A stretch of DNA of 64,000 bases from Tiliqua scincoides (lineage: Eukaryota; Chordata; Lepidosauria; Squamata; Scincidae). The translations under genes and the position numbers were made by a program. The stretch is from NCBI RefSeq assembly GCF_035046505.1, contig NC_089823.1, forward strand, positions 104,183,412-104,247,411, given 5' to 3'. The notes under the pieces were generated by a model. That model ran no database searches and was not told the origin of the DNA. It saw nothing but the letters and a program-made list of their open reading frames with translations. Positions 12,444 through 24,681 of the stretch are shown here, in pieces. Positions within the stretch are counted from its first letter, which is position 1; each line of letters opens with the position of its first letter.

Positions 12444-12732
12444 TGTTATGTATGCAAGTTATGCAGGGTTGAAATCCTGCATAACTGATTGGTCCAGATT
12501 TATGACTGGCCAATCAGGTGATGGATCAAAATCCTACTATCTGACTGGCCCTCTAGTTAATGTTTCAACTGCACCAATCATGGGGAAATCTGGGCAGTGC
12601 TAAAGGGTATAAAAGCCAGAAGTGACTGCCTTGTGTCAGATTCATTGCCAGGTCCTGTTCTGAAGATGGAATAAATGTATTGAGCTGTTATCTCCATGCC
12701 TTCCTTATTTCGCATGGACCCACTGTATAACA
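12444..12732 (+). mobile_element. solo LTR of an endogenous LTR retroelement (fossil)
   Basis: The element is 289 bp. It begins TGTTAT and ends ATAACA, a perfect 6-bp inverted terminus of the TG...CA kind. GCAAT flanks it at 12439-12443 and 12733-12737, a 5-bp duplication. A TATAAAA box (12608-12614) and an AATAAA signal (12670-12675) give the plus orientation. There is no internal region or second LTR, so it is a solo LTR left by recombination between LTRs. The family is not identified, and age cannot be estimated without a partner LTR. It does not obviously match the LTR-like sequence at the right end of the window. Confidence 0.8.
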
Positions 12733-12737
12733 GCAAT

Positions 12738-14242
12738 GTCACCACAACAACCTCTGGAACCGGTAAATTCACAGCCAAACACTATTCATGAATAAGTGTC
12801 ATGTGGAAATACTGGTACCTGTATATGGGGAATGTAAACACAGCTGGTACAATTTGTGCAAATGCAGCATGCCTAAAAGGGCGGGGGGGGGGGGTGGGCT
12901 GTCATGAATGCAGAATATTGGTAGGCCATGTGCATAACCCATGTCGACCCATAGCAGTATTCAGAAACTATGCTGACTGATCAGGAACCCAACAGTGATC
13001 TCATACACTCATGTGAAGAACCATGTCAAGTCTCTAATGATGCTGGGGTGTAATCTTGTTCTGGTCTCCCAAAATGGCATGCCTAAGACATACTGCTGTG
13101 GCCAGTCATCCTCTCTGCAGAAGATACCCAGGGGTTACATATCCCTGAATGTGCTCTACGGTTTTGGGTGTGTCATTTCATGGAAAATCTCACATGCATT
13201 TCTCACCACCCCTCAGCTTTCTTTGTGACATGGGATGCATTCTTCCGTGTGATAAATTACAGCTTTTCAAAACCTAGGAAGTTTGGAGGGAAATATCTAG
13301 ACTGTTGCCACGCTGGCCTGTTCTGCTCCGCTTATTCCCTTTGAACTCTTTGCTTCCCTTCCCTGCTTTAGCACATCTATTTTTCATACATTTTCATCAG
13401 TCCCTTGAAGTGGGGGGCTGACACCAACCAGGGATGCTCTCGCCCCCAGCCCACTCTTACTTCTTTTGGCAAGCTCTTTTCAATCCAGAAAATGCAAATA
13501 GGTTGGGGAAAGGCTACCTGAGGCTGCCAGCCGTGAAAAGATGCAGTTGGAGTGTATCAAAAACAAAGCAGTGGCCAGATTCCTCCCTCCCCCCCCCCGT
13601 CCCCACCTCCGCACATTCTGCCCCCCTCCGCTCCCAACAAGGCAGGACAGCAGGCACTGCAGTTCAGGCCACAGAGCTGTTTGATTGCTTAAGCCTGGTG
13701 GTCACACAATAGGACCAGAAAGAATGGCTGTTTCCTTCCTTCCTGTTGAGTGTTCTGCCTGAGTGAAGAAATTGAATAGCACTTCGCTTCACAGCAACAC
13801 TGGGCTCCAGCACAGGCAAAACCCAACAAAGAGCCATTCTAGGGCATTTCCAACTGTACCTAAGCCAAGCCACTGAGCTGTAGAATCATCCGGGCAGGGG
13901 GAGGAAGGCGGCCAAACGCAGACATTGCTGGAGGGAGGAGGGAAGGGAGCGACACAAAAACACAGTAAACATCCAGGTTATTGTATTTTGATGTTGGATG
14001 GGAGGTTTTATTCTTCTTCTGCCCTCAACCACCCACATTTCTGCATCTGCAAAAAAAGAAAAAAAAAAGACAGAAAAGACACCTTTGGGTGGAATTTTAT
14101 TTTCTTTTTTAAGGGGCTGACAATTCTCTTTGCAAATGGCTGTGTGGGGGGGGGGGGATGGGACAGACTGAAGGACATCATCCAGCCAATGTTAAGCACT
14201 TTTAAGTCCCATCAGTTTCAACTGGAGGATTAAACAAGCTTA
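12738..14242. other. gene-free stretch, nothing recognised
   Basis: It holds short G and C homopolymer runs (about 12883-12892, 13590-13600, 14147-14157). I recognise nothing else. Confidence 0.5.
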
Positions 14243-14324
14243 GTGGCCCAATCCTATCCTCATTTACCTGGGAGGAAGTCCCAATGGGGCTTATTTCCGA
14301 GTAGGCATGCATAGGACTGGGCTC
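14243..14324. mobile_element. fold-back MITE, ~90-bp class
   Basis: The ends read GGCCCAATCCTATCC and ATAGGACTGGGCTC. The flanks are TTA (14240-14242) and TAA (14325-14327). The core has the family motif TGGGAGGAAGTCCCAATGGG. Confidence 0.8.
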
Positions 14325-14509
14325 TAAATCTCTTCCACTGAATCTTTCTTCTCACAAAAATGAAAAGTGCTTAACTGTGGCTGGGATCAGGCCCATAGCA
14401 CCACCTTAATACCTATTCACCAAAGGACTGCACGGGTGTGTTCTCTTTAAAAATCTTGGCAGGGGCTTTTTAAAAAGTATTATAATTGTAGTTTACTTTT
14501 CAGACAAGA

Positions 14510-14762
14510 AGTGGCTCGGTTCAGATGCAACACCAAACCATGATTGGGTGATCAGAAATCTACCTGTAAGTTTGCAAACCCTTTCCTATCTCCTCTGTCC
14601 TCCTCTTACTCACAGAGTTTCCCTCTTCTTCCACTCCCTGGTTTTTGCTAACCACAGTTTGCCATGATACCTGAATTGGCACCTTACCTCCAAACCATAA
14701 TTTAAACCCTGGTTTGAAATTTGTTTGCAAACCATGGTTGGTGCTAAGCACAGTTTGCTAAT
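14510..14762. mobile_element. possible DNA transposon with AAACCATGGTT motifs
   Basis: The stretch repeats variants of AAACCATGGTTGG in both orientations (CAAACCATGATTGGG, AAACCATAATTTAAACC, GCAAACCATGGTTGG), as in fold-back elements. The ends are not defined. Confidence 0.3.
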
Positions 14763-14765
14763 TCA

Positions 14766-14944
14766 GGGCCCAATCCTATCCAACTTTCCAGCACTGGTGT
14801 AGCCGCAATGCAGCCCCAAGGTAAGGGAGCAAATATTCCCATAATTTGAGGAGGCCTCTGTGACTGCCTCCTCACCGCAGGATGCAGTGCATACCCCATT
14901 GGCTCAGCTGCACCAGCACTGGAAATTTGGATAGGATTGGGCCC
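14766..14944. mobile_element. fold-back MITE, ~180-bp class, TCA flanks
   Basis: The element is 179 bp, from GGGCCCAATCCTATCC to GGATAGGATTGGGCCC. TCA flanks it at 14763-14765 and 14945-14947. The non-TTA/TAA duplication shows that the target is TNA rather than strictly TWA. Confidence 0.9.
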
Positions 14945-14947
14945 TCA

Positions 14948-15617
14948 GATGGCAGAGCAAACTAGAAGTGGTGAGAATGAGGATGTGGAGGAGAGACCTG
15001 ACACAGGAGAGGGAAGGAAGAAAGGATGAAGGGGCATGCAAGCCTCCAAGGTGCTTTCGAGTTCCCTAAACAGTTATAGCTGAATTAGATTAGTGTCTGA
15101 TTCAATTCAGTGGCATCTTACCAAATGACCAAAAATAATGGCCTGGATTGCTCCTATGCCTTGACCAGCAGCTTCACCTTCAGAAATCAGGTAATAAAAC
15201 ATCATGACAGCAGATGTGTCTGTTAATACCAAGTTTGAATACAGTGAGATAAATGAAGACATGGATGTGCAAACCATATAATATTAGTTTTTAATGAAGC
15301 AGAAAACGTCCATTGTTTCTGAAGTGTGTTGAATCAAAGTCTGTTAAATCAGTTCACTGTACCTGCTACTGCCTACACATCAAGCTGCTGTTAAAAGCAA
15401 AGGAGCAAGCTGGCAATCCTGTGAACAAGCACTGACTGAAGTTAGCTTGGAGGGACAGTCCAACTATGATGTATGTGCCTATGTGCCTTAATCCTAATTA
15501 GGTTTATGGAGAAGAAAACCCCACTGATTCAAGTGTTTATAAAGGATTGTGAGCAGCACTGCTGTTACCAGGTGTGCACTTAACATGTTGTGACGTGTGC
15601 ACACAGGAACAGACTAA
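14948..15617. other. gene-free stretch, nothing recognised
   Basis: I see neither a coding region nor a clear repeat. Confidence 0.5.
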
Positions 15618-16129
15618 GGCACAATCCTAGCCACTGTATGCACTGGTAGACCATGCACCAGTGCTAGCTGTCATAAAAGTGCAGTCTGGCATGCTGGTGG
15701 GAAGTCCCACACCAGCACATGGAACAGTGCACACTGGATGTTCTGCACCAAGAGGTTCAGGTGTGGGAGAAGGTTGGGGGAGGATGGGGATGGGGTAGAA
15801 CGGGATGGGGTAAGGATGGTGACACAAGTGAAGGGTGGGCGTATCGGGTCTGGGGGGACAGGGTCTGCGGAGCTGGCACGTGCCTCATCCTATCTCCCTT
15901 CCTGGGCCTGATCCACCAACACGGGGCGATGCAGACTTGCGCCAGCAATTGAACTAGCACAGGTCTGAGTTGCCCCATTACAGCTGCTGGGGCTTACCTT
16001 GGGGCAAGGGGACAAATGTCCCCTTACCTTGGGGAGACCTCCTGCCTGCTAAATATCTTCATGGAATGAAGTGCAAATCATGCCAGTGCTGCCGCATCGG
16101 TGCCGGGTAATTTGCTTTGGACTGGGCTG
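15618..16129. mobile_element. fold-back MITE, long class, TAA flanks
   Basis: The element is 512 bp, from GGCACAATCCTAGCC to a GGACTGGGCTG end. TAA flanks it at 15615-15617 and 16130-16132. The interior has GGGGTAGAACGGGATGGGG-type minirepeats, and the GGGGCTTACCTTGGGG segment recurs inverted at about 16660. Confidence 0.75.
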
Positions 16130-16619
16130 TAATTCATGTGCTGGGATCCTGTGTAATGGTTAATGGCACAGCTCAGTAGTTCACAGGGGAAAGTGATGGT
16201 GAATGGCAGGCCTGGCTTAGCCATGAGGCCAACTGAAGCTGTAGCATCAGGCAGCAAATTGTTGTTGTTGTTGGGGGGGGGGGAATCCTTCTCTGTCCAC
16301 TTTCCTGCCTCCCTGTTTTTCCTTCTCTTTCCACCGTTTAGATTGGAAAGGGAAAAGGGGGAGAGAGAGGAAGAGGAAATGTGGGAAGAAGGAGACTGCT
16401 GAAGCAAGATATCGGATAGTGAGAGGAGCACAGGCTGGCAGATCACTGAGTAAGGAGGGGAAGCATTTGGCAAACTGCCTCCAGTGTCAGGAGGTTACAG
16501 ACTGGCCTTGGGGAAAGGTGCAATAAAAAAAAAAACACAGTATTGTTAGAATTATTGATAATCAGAGGGGAGGTGAAATCAAATACAGTAATGCAATATT
16601 ATCTAACTAATGCAGTATG

Positions 16620-18059
16620 CAATTCCAGCTAATAGGGGTCTCCTTAGTGTAAGGGGATATTTGTCCCCTTACCCCACAGTAAGCCCCAGCATCCGCAGTG
16701 AGGCAACATGGACCTGTGCCAGCTCAATCGTTGCCACAAGTCCATTTTGATCTGATCTTTGATCACGAGCTGGTGCTGTCGATACCACCCCCCCTCCTGG
16801 GCCCAATCCACCCACCTTTGTGCCAGACTTACCTGCTCTGGCAGATGTCCCTTGGTGCACCGGTGCCAGGCAGGAAGACTCTGGCATTCCTGCTGGCGCT
16901 GCTAGAAGGTGTGCTCTGTGGTGTATCTTGGGTATGGCACCCCATGCTACATGCCATGGGTGCCTCATCACAGGGGCACCAGTTGCTGCTGTGAGTGTGC
17001 ACATGGTCCAGTTGCTTACTGAGTCAGGAAGCGATTGTAACACGTGGACGCTCACAACAGCAGCTGAGGAAATTTTCCCAGAAGCAGCTGGGACCATTTC
17101 AGCCCAGCCCCTGCTGTGATTTCACGTGTACTCCTGTCGCTTCCCAAGTCAGGAAACCACTGGAGTGCCTGCCACCTGGGCACTTTCAGTAGAAGTTGGG
17201 ACAAGTTGGCTACATTAGGCACGCAAGAAGGGGACATTATACCTCAGCCTCCTTCTGTTACCCTGCACATGCCCGATCTCGTCTGATCTCGGAAGCGAAG
17301 CAGGGTCAGGCCTGGTTAGTACTTGGATGGGAGACTGCCTGGGAATACCGGGTGCTGTAGGCTTATACCATAGTCTTTCAAGACTGAAGGTTGCCAACCA
17401 ACCTTCACCCTTACTGTGCCTCCCTCTCTGCCATCTCCTGCACGGCCTGCTCCCAAGGCCACAGTGAGCGCCACCTTCCTCTGCTTCTCTAGCTATCTTG
17501 GGGCTCCATCAGCAGACTTTCACCCCACCATCTCTCATGCTTCTCAGTCTTCACCAGCCTTTCCATGCACCCCCCCCACCCTGTACCTGGATGTTCCACT
17601 CCACTTCCCCACCTCTGGATTTGAGGTTGTTTCTTGCCTCAGACCCTCACTCTCCTTCCACCACCTTGCCTTTTTATTTTTACTCACTCCCAGGCATGGG
17701 TGGGCGGAAGCATGGAAAGTCTGACTGTGCAGGAGGTAGAGGAGAGGGAGGTGTGGTCAGGGTAAAGGAGACTGAGGCATGATGCTCTCCCCTCCTCACA
17801 GTGCCTAATATAACCCTTGCTCCTTTCATTGTTGCCTTTCCTCTTACTGCCCTCCCTCCCATTCTCTGCATTACAGGTTTTCAGAATTTAAAGGGGGGAT
17901 CTCTGCACCTCCTCTTCAAAGCAAACCCTCGTGCTCTGGGTTAGATATATGAGTACGTCTCTGGGTGCTCGGTTGCAAAGTGCTTTATGGCACTTTTATG
18001 ACAGTGCATGCCAGCAGAGCATGTGCTCCGCCTGCGCTGGAAAGGATTAGGATTGGGCC
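16620..18059. mobile_element. large degraded fold-back MITE-related region with a SINE inside
   Basis: At about 16640-16700 it carries the family segment (AAGGGGATATTTGTCCCC, CAGTAAGCCCCAGC) inverted relative to 15618-16129. At its right edge it carries the family end (GGATTAGGATTGGGCC, ending 18059). Between them are C-rich and TC-rich sequences and a 5S SINE. It may be more than one copy. Its limits are uncertain. Confidence 0.4.
17252..17403 (+). mobile_element. 5S-rRNA-derived SINE
   Basis: The head matches vertebrate 5S rRNA from about residue 25 to its end (GATCTCGTCTGATCTCGG, AAGCAGGGTCAGGCCTGG, GGGTGCTGTAGGCTT). It therefore includes the box A, intermediate element and box C promoter region used by RNA polymerase III. 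It is followed by a non-rRNA tail with CCATAGTCTTTCAAGAC. The same tail closes the LINE copies near 29.2 and 29.5 kb. It is a retroposon and not a functional 5S gene, since the first 5S residues are replaced. Confidence 0.9.
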
Positions 18060-18160
18060 AACAGTTCATGATACAGTTGCTAAGAGGATGCTACGGGCAG
18101 GAGGTGTGGTCTGCTGCCAGCCTGAAGAAACTAAGTGGGAGTAACCCTAGCTGTGAACGG

Positions 18161-18238
18161 CCTTGAATCCTTGAAGATTCTTGAAGGTTCTTGAAGATTC
18201 TTGAATTCTTGAAGATTCTTGAATCCTTGAAGATTCTC
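18161..18238. repeat. short tandem repeat, CTTGAAGATT units
   Basis: Imperfect repeats of TTCTTGAAGA/TTGAATCC units occur in five to six copies. Confidence 0.85.
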
Positions 18239-18933
18239 ACAATGACTCTGTAAGACTCTCACAGTGCGAAAGGCAGCATAGCAATACTGTGTAATAACAA
18301 TAAAATAAAAAATTGCCTTTCTTTGTTGAGCACTTCAATCCCCCCATCATCACATCTAGAAGTTGACCACACATGGGGTACAATATTACTTTGTGAGTCT
18401 CCATGGCCATGCTCTTTTTACCTGGTAGTTCACAGTACGTAATGTGGAGACACATGATGTGATGCTGAAGTTGGAACATTCCTTTGGTGATCATCAGATA
18501 TGTTCCAGTTGCATGACAGGATTCAGATATAACATATCTTGAAAATAACATGCAGTTACAAAGATCTGTGGACGCTGCCCCCGTAAAATGTCTTGTTTCA
18601 CATCCTACTCAGGCTGAGATGGAGTCTACTTTCTCATTCTGTGGCTTCATACCACGCTGGGAATATATGTATAAAGGAGATGTGGGCAAAGGACACTGTT
18701 CCATCATCTATGAATGTCATCATACACTTGGAAATGAAACCCTTTGTGGGAAGGAATTAGTCACTCACCCTGCCCATCTGGTTACTCTATACATATATGC
18801 TCTACCAGAGCAGTGGGATGTGGAATTGGCTCCCATAACACTTCAACGTATGAATCAGACATAGAATAGCTGCGGACCTCTGGAGGAAGGGAACTTTGGG
18901 ACTTAAAAAAATAATGAGAAACTGACTCAGATC
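18239..18933. other. gene-free stretch with an unrecognised 104-codon frame
   Basis: An open frame on the plus strand at 18550-18864 encodes 104 residues with eight cysteines and no family resemblance that I recognise. It has no splice or promoter context, so I do not call it a gene. Confidence 0.35.
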
Positions 18934-18941
18934 ACATAAAC

Positions 18942-19320
18942 CATTTTTATGAATGAGAAAAAAAGATTCTCACACTTTTAGCACTGGGACCCACTTTTTA
19001 GAATGAGAATCTGTGAGGACTCACGGGAAGTGATGTCATGACCAAAAGTGACATCATCAAGGAGGGAAATTTTTTAACAATCCTAGGCTGTAATCCCACC
19101 CACAGTTACCCAGGAGTCCCATTGACTATCATTGTTAAAAGCATATACATAGTAGCCTGTTCAAAGTACAGGTCTGTAACATTTCCCCAGATGCAGTCAC
19201 ATACCATGGCAGCATCAAGTCTAATATATTAACAATGAAATATTGAAATGAATGAAAACCCACCTGAAATTGACTCACAGCCCATCTAGTGGGTCCTGAC
19301 CCACAGTTTGAGAAACACTG
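18942..19320 (-). mobile_element. hAT MITE with perfect 8-bp target duplication
   Basis: The right end, read on the minus strand, starts CAGTGTTTCTCAAACTGTGG. The left end is diverged. ACATAAAC occurs at 18934-18941 and 19321-19328. The minus-strand interior (TTTCAGGTGGG, then AATATATTAGACTTGATG) matches the partial copy at 32551-32661. Confidence 0.8.
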
Positions 19321-19328
19321 ACATAAAC

Positions 19329-22126
19329 ATTATGATTCTACCTGTGTCTATTTTGATTTAAAGGGGACACAGTATCGTGATGCAGTAACACACATTAGGG
19401 CAAAACCTGATGTGATTAGAACCTCCTGCAAATTTTGGTTTGCTTTTTAGCAGCCTTAGGGGGTTCCTCTGAAGTTTGGGTAAGCAATGATGCTCGGTAG
19501 AGCATCACTAGGGCATCATACATGCCCTTTCCATGTGTAAATTGCCCCCCTCTCCCCAAGCTGCTAGTAACTTTGTTTAGGGCAGATAAAAAGCTACTGA
19601 TCCTAAGAACATCTCATATTCCATTTAGTTTGGCCGTCTTCTCAATGACTCCTGAAGGCACGGGAACTGAACCCTGTCACCTGATCCTTCTGGATGAGTG
19701 GCAGTATCCCATTAAAAAAAAAATCCAATAAAAATTGAAGCAAAGTGCATTTCAGGGGAGGGGGTAAACTCTGTCTCACATTTTAGCTGACAATAAAATT
19801 ACGGTGTTTTTCACATACATGTTTCCAGCTTACTCTTAATGAAAGTGACCGACAGAGAACTGTATTTTGATGCTTTTAACACATACCGATGGATGAAAAT
19901 GAAGACAAGAACTGTAGCCATCTTCAGACTTTATAGTTACAGCAGGACAGAAGTGTGTTGATAAGCCTACCCATCCACTCCAGTGGTTGGTTTGATGAGA
20001 GACACACACTTCCCCGGGACACTGGGGGCAGAACTTTGAAGTGTGCTAGCACATGGGTAGGACATGCTAGTGAATTCCAGTGGATGATGGCTACAGTTTC
20101 TATAATGTCTGAAGAGGGCCTCTGAGTACGTGAAGAGGTCCTTTTATTCAAATGACTACAGGAGTCCAGCAATGGGGGGCAACAGCAGGAAAACTACTTA
20201 GTCCCTCCCTCTGCCACCCATGTTGTGGTCCTTCTAGAAAAGACTGTAATACAATTAAATGAGCTTGCATCAAACAAATCAAGCATTTTCATCACTAAAA
20301 TTGACATATACTGGCTGTTATCTGTGATAAAGAGTCTGCCAAATTCCTATGAGTATTTTGGATAAGCATAGGTATATTTTTCCCCTCTAGATTAGATCTC
20401 AAGAGAACCCAGGGCAAAGATACAGTCATATTTTCAGCTTCTAATTTTCATTGTTAAACTTCTTTCCCAGTCCAGCCTTCCAAGCCCTTGGCTGTCTTAT
20501 TTGTTTAAAAGGTGTATGTTTAAAAAGGCAAGTTTCCACAGGGTATCATTCTTCATATAATCAAGAGGGCTTTGTGTTAACTTGTGTAAGAAAGCCTGCA
20601 AGATTGCAAGTAAGTAGGATTCTTCCTCCAATGATTTCCTGCATATCCCCCCCAGTACCTTCACTGTCACCCCCTTTGAGTGGTCTCCCCTCCTCACAAC
20701 TCAGAAGCAAGCTCATCTCCATTACCACACAAATGCAAACAAACCAGCCCAAACCTCCTTCCAGAATACAAATTAGGAGCAGGTAGTCCAAGGCACTGAA
20801 ATAGTCAAGTTCACAATGAAAAAGATGAATAGATGAGAGACTGAAAGTGGGGTAAAGTGTTCTGCTTTTGTGATTTAAAGTGACATCTTTAATTCTTTGC
20901 CATGGCAGGCCTGTCCTTCACACACAAAATAATGATGCATCACAATTAAGACATGAAGTAGGAAAAAAAAAAAATTGCGTTGGGGGAGGGGATGAGGGAG
21001 AGTATGTGAGCATAAGTCAGAATAGGAAAGAAAAATATAACTATAATTAGAGGATTTTGTTATTCTCTGATCATCATAGAAATATCAGGCTGCGAGGAAT
21101 GGCCTTAAGACTGTCATTGTTAAATATGACAATGGCTTCTCTGTAGTTTGCAAAAGGAATGATGTCATCAAAGCAGCTGGAGAAAACTGTCTATGATGAT
21201 CACATCTCCTGCAATTATATCCATCTAGCTGATATGTATCTCCTCACATTACCACTGGTCTCTGTGACCAACTTGCCAATCCGTTTGTGCTGTACTATAT
21301 ATTAAATTCATTGCTGTTTTGAATACAGAAACTTCAATGGGGTTGAAGTTTGAGCATCATAAATTCTGCTGTCTCCGGTGCTTGGATGTATAGTGGAAAA
21401 ATCCTTAGCCATCCTCTGCCTTCCCTTTGAACTGCCAGTAAGCTTTCTTGGGCATCATTCTGCAAACAAACATCTACATTGACTGTTTGTCAATTAATGT
21501 ACTCAAGAGAGCATGAATTTACAGTGAAAACAAATGTCCAGAAAAATGGAAAGTGTTCCTTTCTAGCTAGTAGCCTGCCAATGACAGAATGGAAGACAGG
21601 AATCAATATCTTAACGGGAGTTGGAGAAGATCCCTAATGAAGTTGAGTTGGCTGCTGAGGGTAGAAAGCACTGCCTTCAGAGATGGCCATGTGGACATTC
21701 CGTCAGCAGCATCAACTACCTGATGATAACAGAAGTGCAGATCTATATTTATGAAAGTTTTGTCTGGTAGCAAGCCCCTTTAGATCAGAAATGCTGGCAC
21801 ACTGAGTAACAGGGCTGTGGGACTTAGGAAGGCTGCTTCGGATTTTATGTTTAACACATCAAAGGAAAGAAAACAATCACCTACCATTAGAACTTGAGGT
21901 GTGCTAGGGTAATATGAGGGGGGTGTCTTACTAGCCACATGCAGAGTACAAGGAGAGGGAAACACGTTCCTTGTTCCTAGAAAGTGAAACACGTTTAGTA
22001 ATGCCTTGTTGGAGATTATGATTGGAAGGAAGGGGAGCTAATTTGGGTCAGTTCTTCCAGAATATAGAAATAGTAGCCTAACACCATGTCCCCAGTCAAT
22101 GAAATCGAGTTCATAAAAACACACTC
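19329..22126. other. gene-free stretch, nothing recognised
   Basis: I found no coding region or clear repeat in about 2.8 kb. Conserved regulatory elements of the SPRY2 desert could lie here but cannot be judged from one sequence. Confidence 0.5.
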
Positions 22127-22129
22127 TTA

Positions 22130-22308
22130 GGGCGCAATCCTAATCCACTTTCCAGCACCAGCATAAGGGCAATGCAACTTCAAGGTGAGTAAAAAAAAAA
22201 TCCCTTACTTTGAGGAGGGCTCCGTGAATGCCACCCAACTGCAGGATGAAGCACACATTCCATTGGCATAGTTATGCCAGTGCTGGAAAGTGAGTTAGGA
22301 TTTGGGCC
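22130..22308. mobile_element. fold-back MITE, ~180-bp class, TTA flanks
   Basis: The element is 179 bp, from GGGCGCAATCCTAATCC to GAGTTAGGATTTGGGCC. TTA flanks it at 22127-22129 and 22309-22311. Confidence 0.9.
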
Positions 22309-22454
22309 TTAAACAGATTACCCCGGCCTAGTGAACACCATGTGAGATTGGTTTAGGAGACAGATGCTGAACGCCCTGTGTTCTTTAATATAATATTTGA
22401 TGGGAACTCACATATCTAACACTTGGCTTGGAATGAGAGTCAAATTTGGAGTCA

Positions 22455-22710
22455 ATCATAATACTTAACATTTGCTTAGTGCATCCTGAGTGCTCAAAGA
22501 GCTTCACATGTGTTATCTTGGTGCAATTATATACAACAACGCTATATGGTAAGCAAGATTTATTATCCCTCATATTGCAGCTGAGAATGAGAGGGAGTGG
22601 CTTTTCTAAGGTGACCTAATACATGCATGGAAGAGGCAAGGTTAGAATCAGGCAAGTCCTTACTTGTATCTCGCGCTCATAACCACTATGCTACACAGCT
22701 CTCTATTACA
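22455..22710 (-). mobile_element. MIR-like SINE (or L2 tail), old
   Basis: The plus strand reads the complement of the MIR/L2 pattern in order: AAGAGCTTCACATGTGTTAT, a run resembling ACAACAACGCTATATGGTAAG, TTATTATCCCTCATATTGCAG, GGTGACCTAATACATGC, and an ending ATAACCACTATGCTACAC. That order is characteristic of amniote MIR elements. It is heavily diverged, so it is ancient. Confidence 0.6.
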
Positions 22711-23049
22711 TGGGAGACAGGAATAAAGCTCTCCCAAGACTTTTTCTTTTTTAAAAAAGGGTTTACGGTAATTAAATTTCTTTTAAAGTGGAGTATGTAC
22801 AGCCCTGGAAGTATTATACCCTTATGCATGTGGGGTGTTTGCACCTTCCCCCCCCCCCAGCAGACTGCTCTACAATGCAAAAATGTAGTCATCTAGACAT
22901 TGCTGTCTTTTTATTATTCTTTGCTTTTCCAAAGCAAATACATCTGCTCTCAGAATATACTGTTTTCCCATTTATCTCAAACAGTGGTTATCAAACCCTG
23001 TCGGCCATATATGACTTTGCAAACAATGTAATCTCTCAGTTCTTCCAAT

Positions 23050-23050
<1 letters not shown>

Positions 23051-23135
<85 letters not shown>
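23051..23135. repeat. compound (CT)n(CA)n microsatellite
   Basis: A CT array of about 48 bp passes directly into a CA array of about 36 bp. Confidence 0.98.
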
Positions 23136-23137
<2 letters not shown>

Positions 23138-23584
23138 TAACCAGCTTACCTCCACTCCCCTGTGCACAATTGACAGCTTAGCTTTAGTGTGGTTGCTGCC
23201 ACTTCCTTTTTTCTCATTCGTTCCTAACATGCTTGGGCAGAAGATCCTCCATCTCGGTATTATAGTACAGAAGATCATCCATCTCAGAGCTGCTTGGGGA
23301 CCACAAGTGCAAGGTCTGTTGCAAACACAGAAGAATGGCTACGACTGAAGAGGGTGAGAGCTTGACCTCTGAAAAGTGGAACAGCAGCAGAAAATTTAAA
23401 AAGAAAAAAAGAGCAAACCTATTGACCAAATGAGGAAGTGATGTGAGGGAAGGACCTGTAATATTTTAGGTTGCATGTCAAGACATCACCCAGTCAATGC
23501 CAAGACTTAAAAGCATCAACTTTTTCCATACTGGTGGAATTGCAATGGTACTGCTTATTGGTGCTGGGAGCTGGTTCATATATA

Positions 23585-23735
23585 CATGCCTGGCTGGATC
23601 AGGCCAAAAGCCCATCTAGTCCAGTCTCTATCTCACAGTGGCCCCACCAGATGCCCCAAGGAGCACAGAAGACAACAGGAATGCTGCATCCTGGTGCCCT
23701 CTCTCGCATTGCTTGATTCCTGAAATATCATGCGA
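23585..23735 (-). mobile_element. CR1 LINE 3' tail
   Basis: The sequence reads CTGGATCAGGCCAAAAGCCC, ATCTAGTCCAGTCTC, CACAGTGGCCCCACCAGATG and ACAACAGGAATGCTGCATCC. This is the reverse of the familiar CR1 3' UTR, and it sits just left of a 180-bp-class MITE. Confidence 0.7.
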
Positions 23736-23751
23736 TGAGTTGCATGACTGA

Positions 23752-23952
23752 GGGTGCAATCCAAACCCCTTATGTCAGTTCTTTCCAGTACTGACATAAG
23801 GACAATGCAGCTCCGAGGTAAAGGAACAAACATTCCCTTACTTTGAGGAGGCCTCTGTGAGCAACACCCAACTGCAGGATGCAGCACATGGCCCATTGGC
23901 ACCGCTATGCCAGTTCTGGAAGGTACTGACATAAGGGGTTAGGATTGCACCC
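23752..23952. mobile_element. fold-back MITE, ~180-bp class (201 bp)
   Basis: It runs from GGGTGCAATCCAAACCCC to GGGGTTAGGATTGCACCC. The flanks are TGA (23749-23751) and TAA (23953-23955). One base differs, so one flank has probably mutated. The ends carry an extra TTATGTCAGT palindromic arm. Confidence 0.85.
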
Positions 23953-24375
23953 TAAAGGACTCATCACAGATTTAATATAAGGCAGTTCTTTTATAGTACT
24001 CCACATTACCTCCATTACAATGCTCTTCCAAGGAATCAGTTCACCCATTCAGCTACTGGTAATCAACAAGTGTTGTACATACATATATGTTGTCAGCTTA
24101 AGCTTGTTCACACAAGCTGCTGCGTTGTTAGGTTTTAATAACAACAACTTAATTATTTAAGGACCGCACAGTTAAGTATTATTATTATTAAGAAGAATAT
24201 TTATATACCATTTTCCAGCACGGAAGTAGGAACTTCCATGAGTGAATGAGCTGTCACTGTTTGAACATCCCATACAGAATTTTTACAACGCCCAATGTTT
24301 GCTCAAATACAATTCTTTTCAATGGAGTTGGTTCACTCTGCTGCAAGCCATTATGCTGAATAACCAAGTGACTGA

Positions 24376-24499
24376 CGGCCAATCCTATCCAATTTTCCAG
24401 TGCCGGTGCAGCTGAGTCAATGGGGCGTACATTTGTTCCCTTATCTTGAGGCTGCATTGCGGCTGCACCAGTGCTGGAAAGTTGGATAGGACTGGGCCC
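24376..24499. mobile_element. fold-back MITE, internally shortened, TGA flanks
   Basis: The element is 124 bp. It has the usual CCAATCCTATCCAATTTTCC and GGAAAGTTGGATAGG ends and lacks part of the centre. TGA flanks it at 24373-24375 and 24500-24502. Confidence 0.85.
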
Positions 24500-24525
24500 T
24501 GAGATGCATGTGGGCCTGGCTGAAA

Positions 24526-24681
24526 GAGCATCAACTGTTACCCTGCACATGCCCAATCTCGTCTGATCTTGGAAGCTAAGCAGGGTCAGGCCTGGTTAGT
24601 ACTTGGATGAGAGACCGCCTGGGAATACTGGGTGCTGTAGGCTTATACCATAGTCTTTCGAGACTGAAGGTTGCCAACCAA
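24526..24681 (+). mobile_element. 5S-rRNA-derived SINE
   Basis: It has the same structure as the copy at 17252: a 5S head (CAATCTCGTCTGATCTTGG, AAGCTAAGCAGGGTC) and a tail with CCATAGTCTTTCGAGAC then GAAGGTTGCCAACC. No clear target duplication was found. Confidence 0.9.

Noticed and set aside
18550-18864. 104-residue cysteine-containing frame
   Set aside because: No family resemblance, no promoter or splice context, and a length expected by chance in 64 kb.
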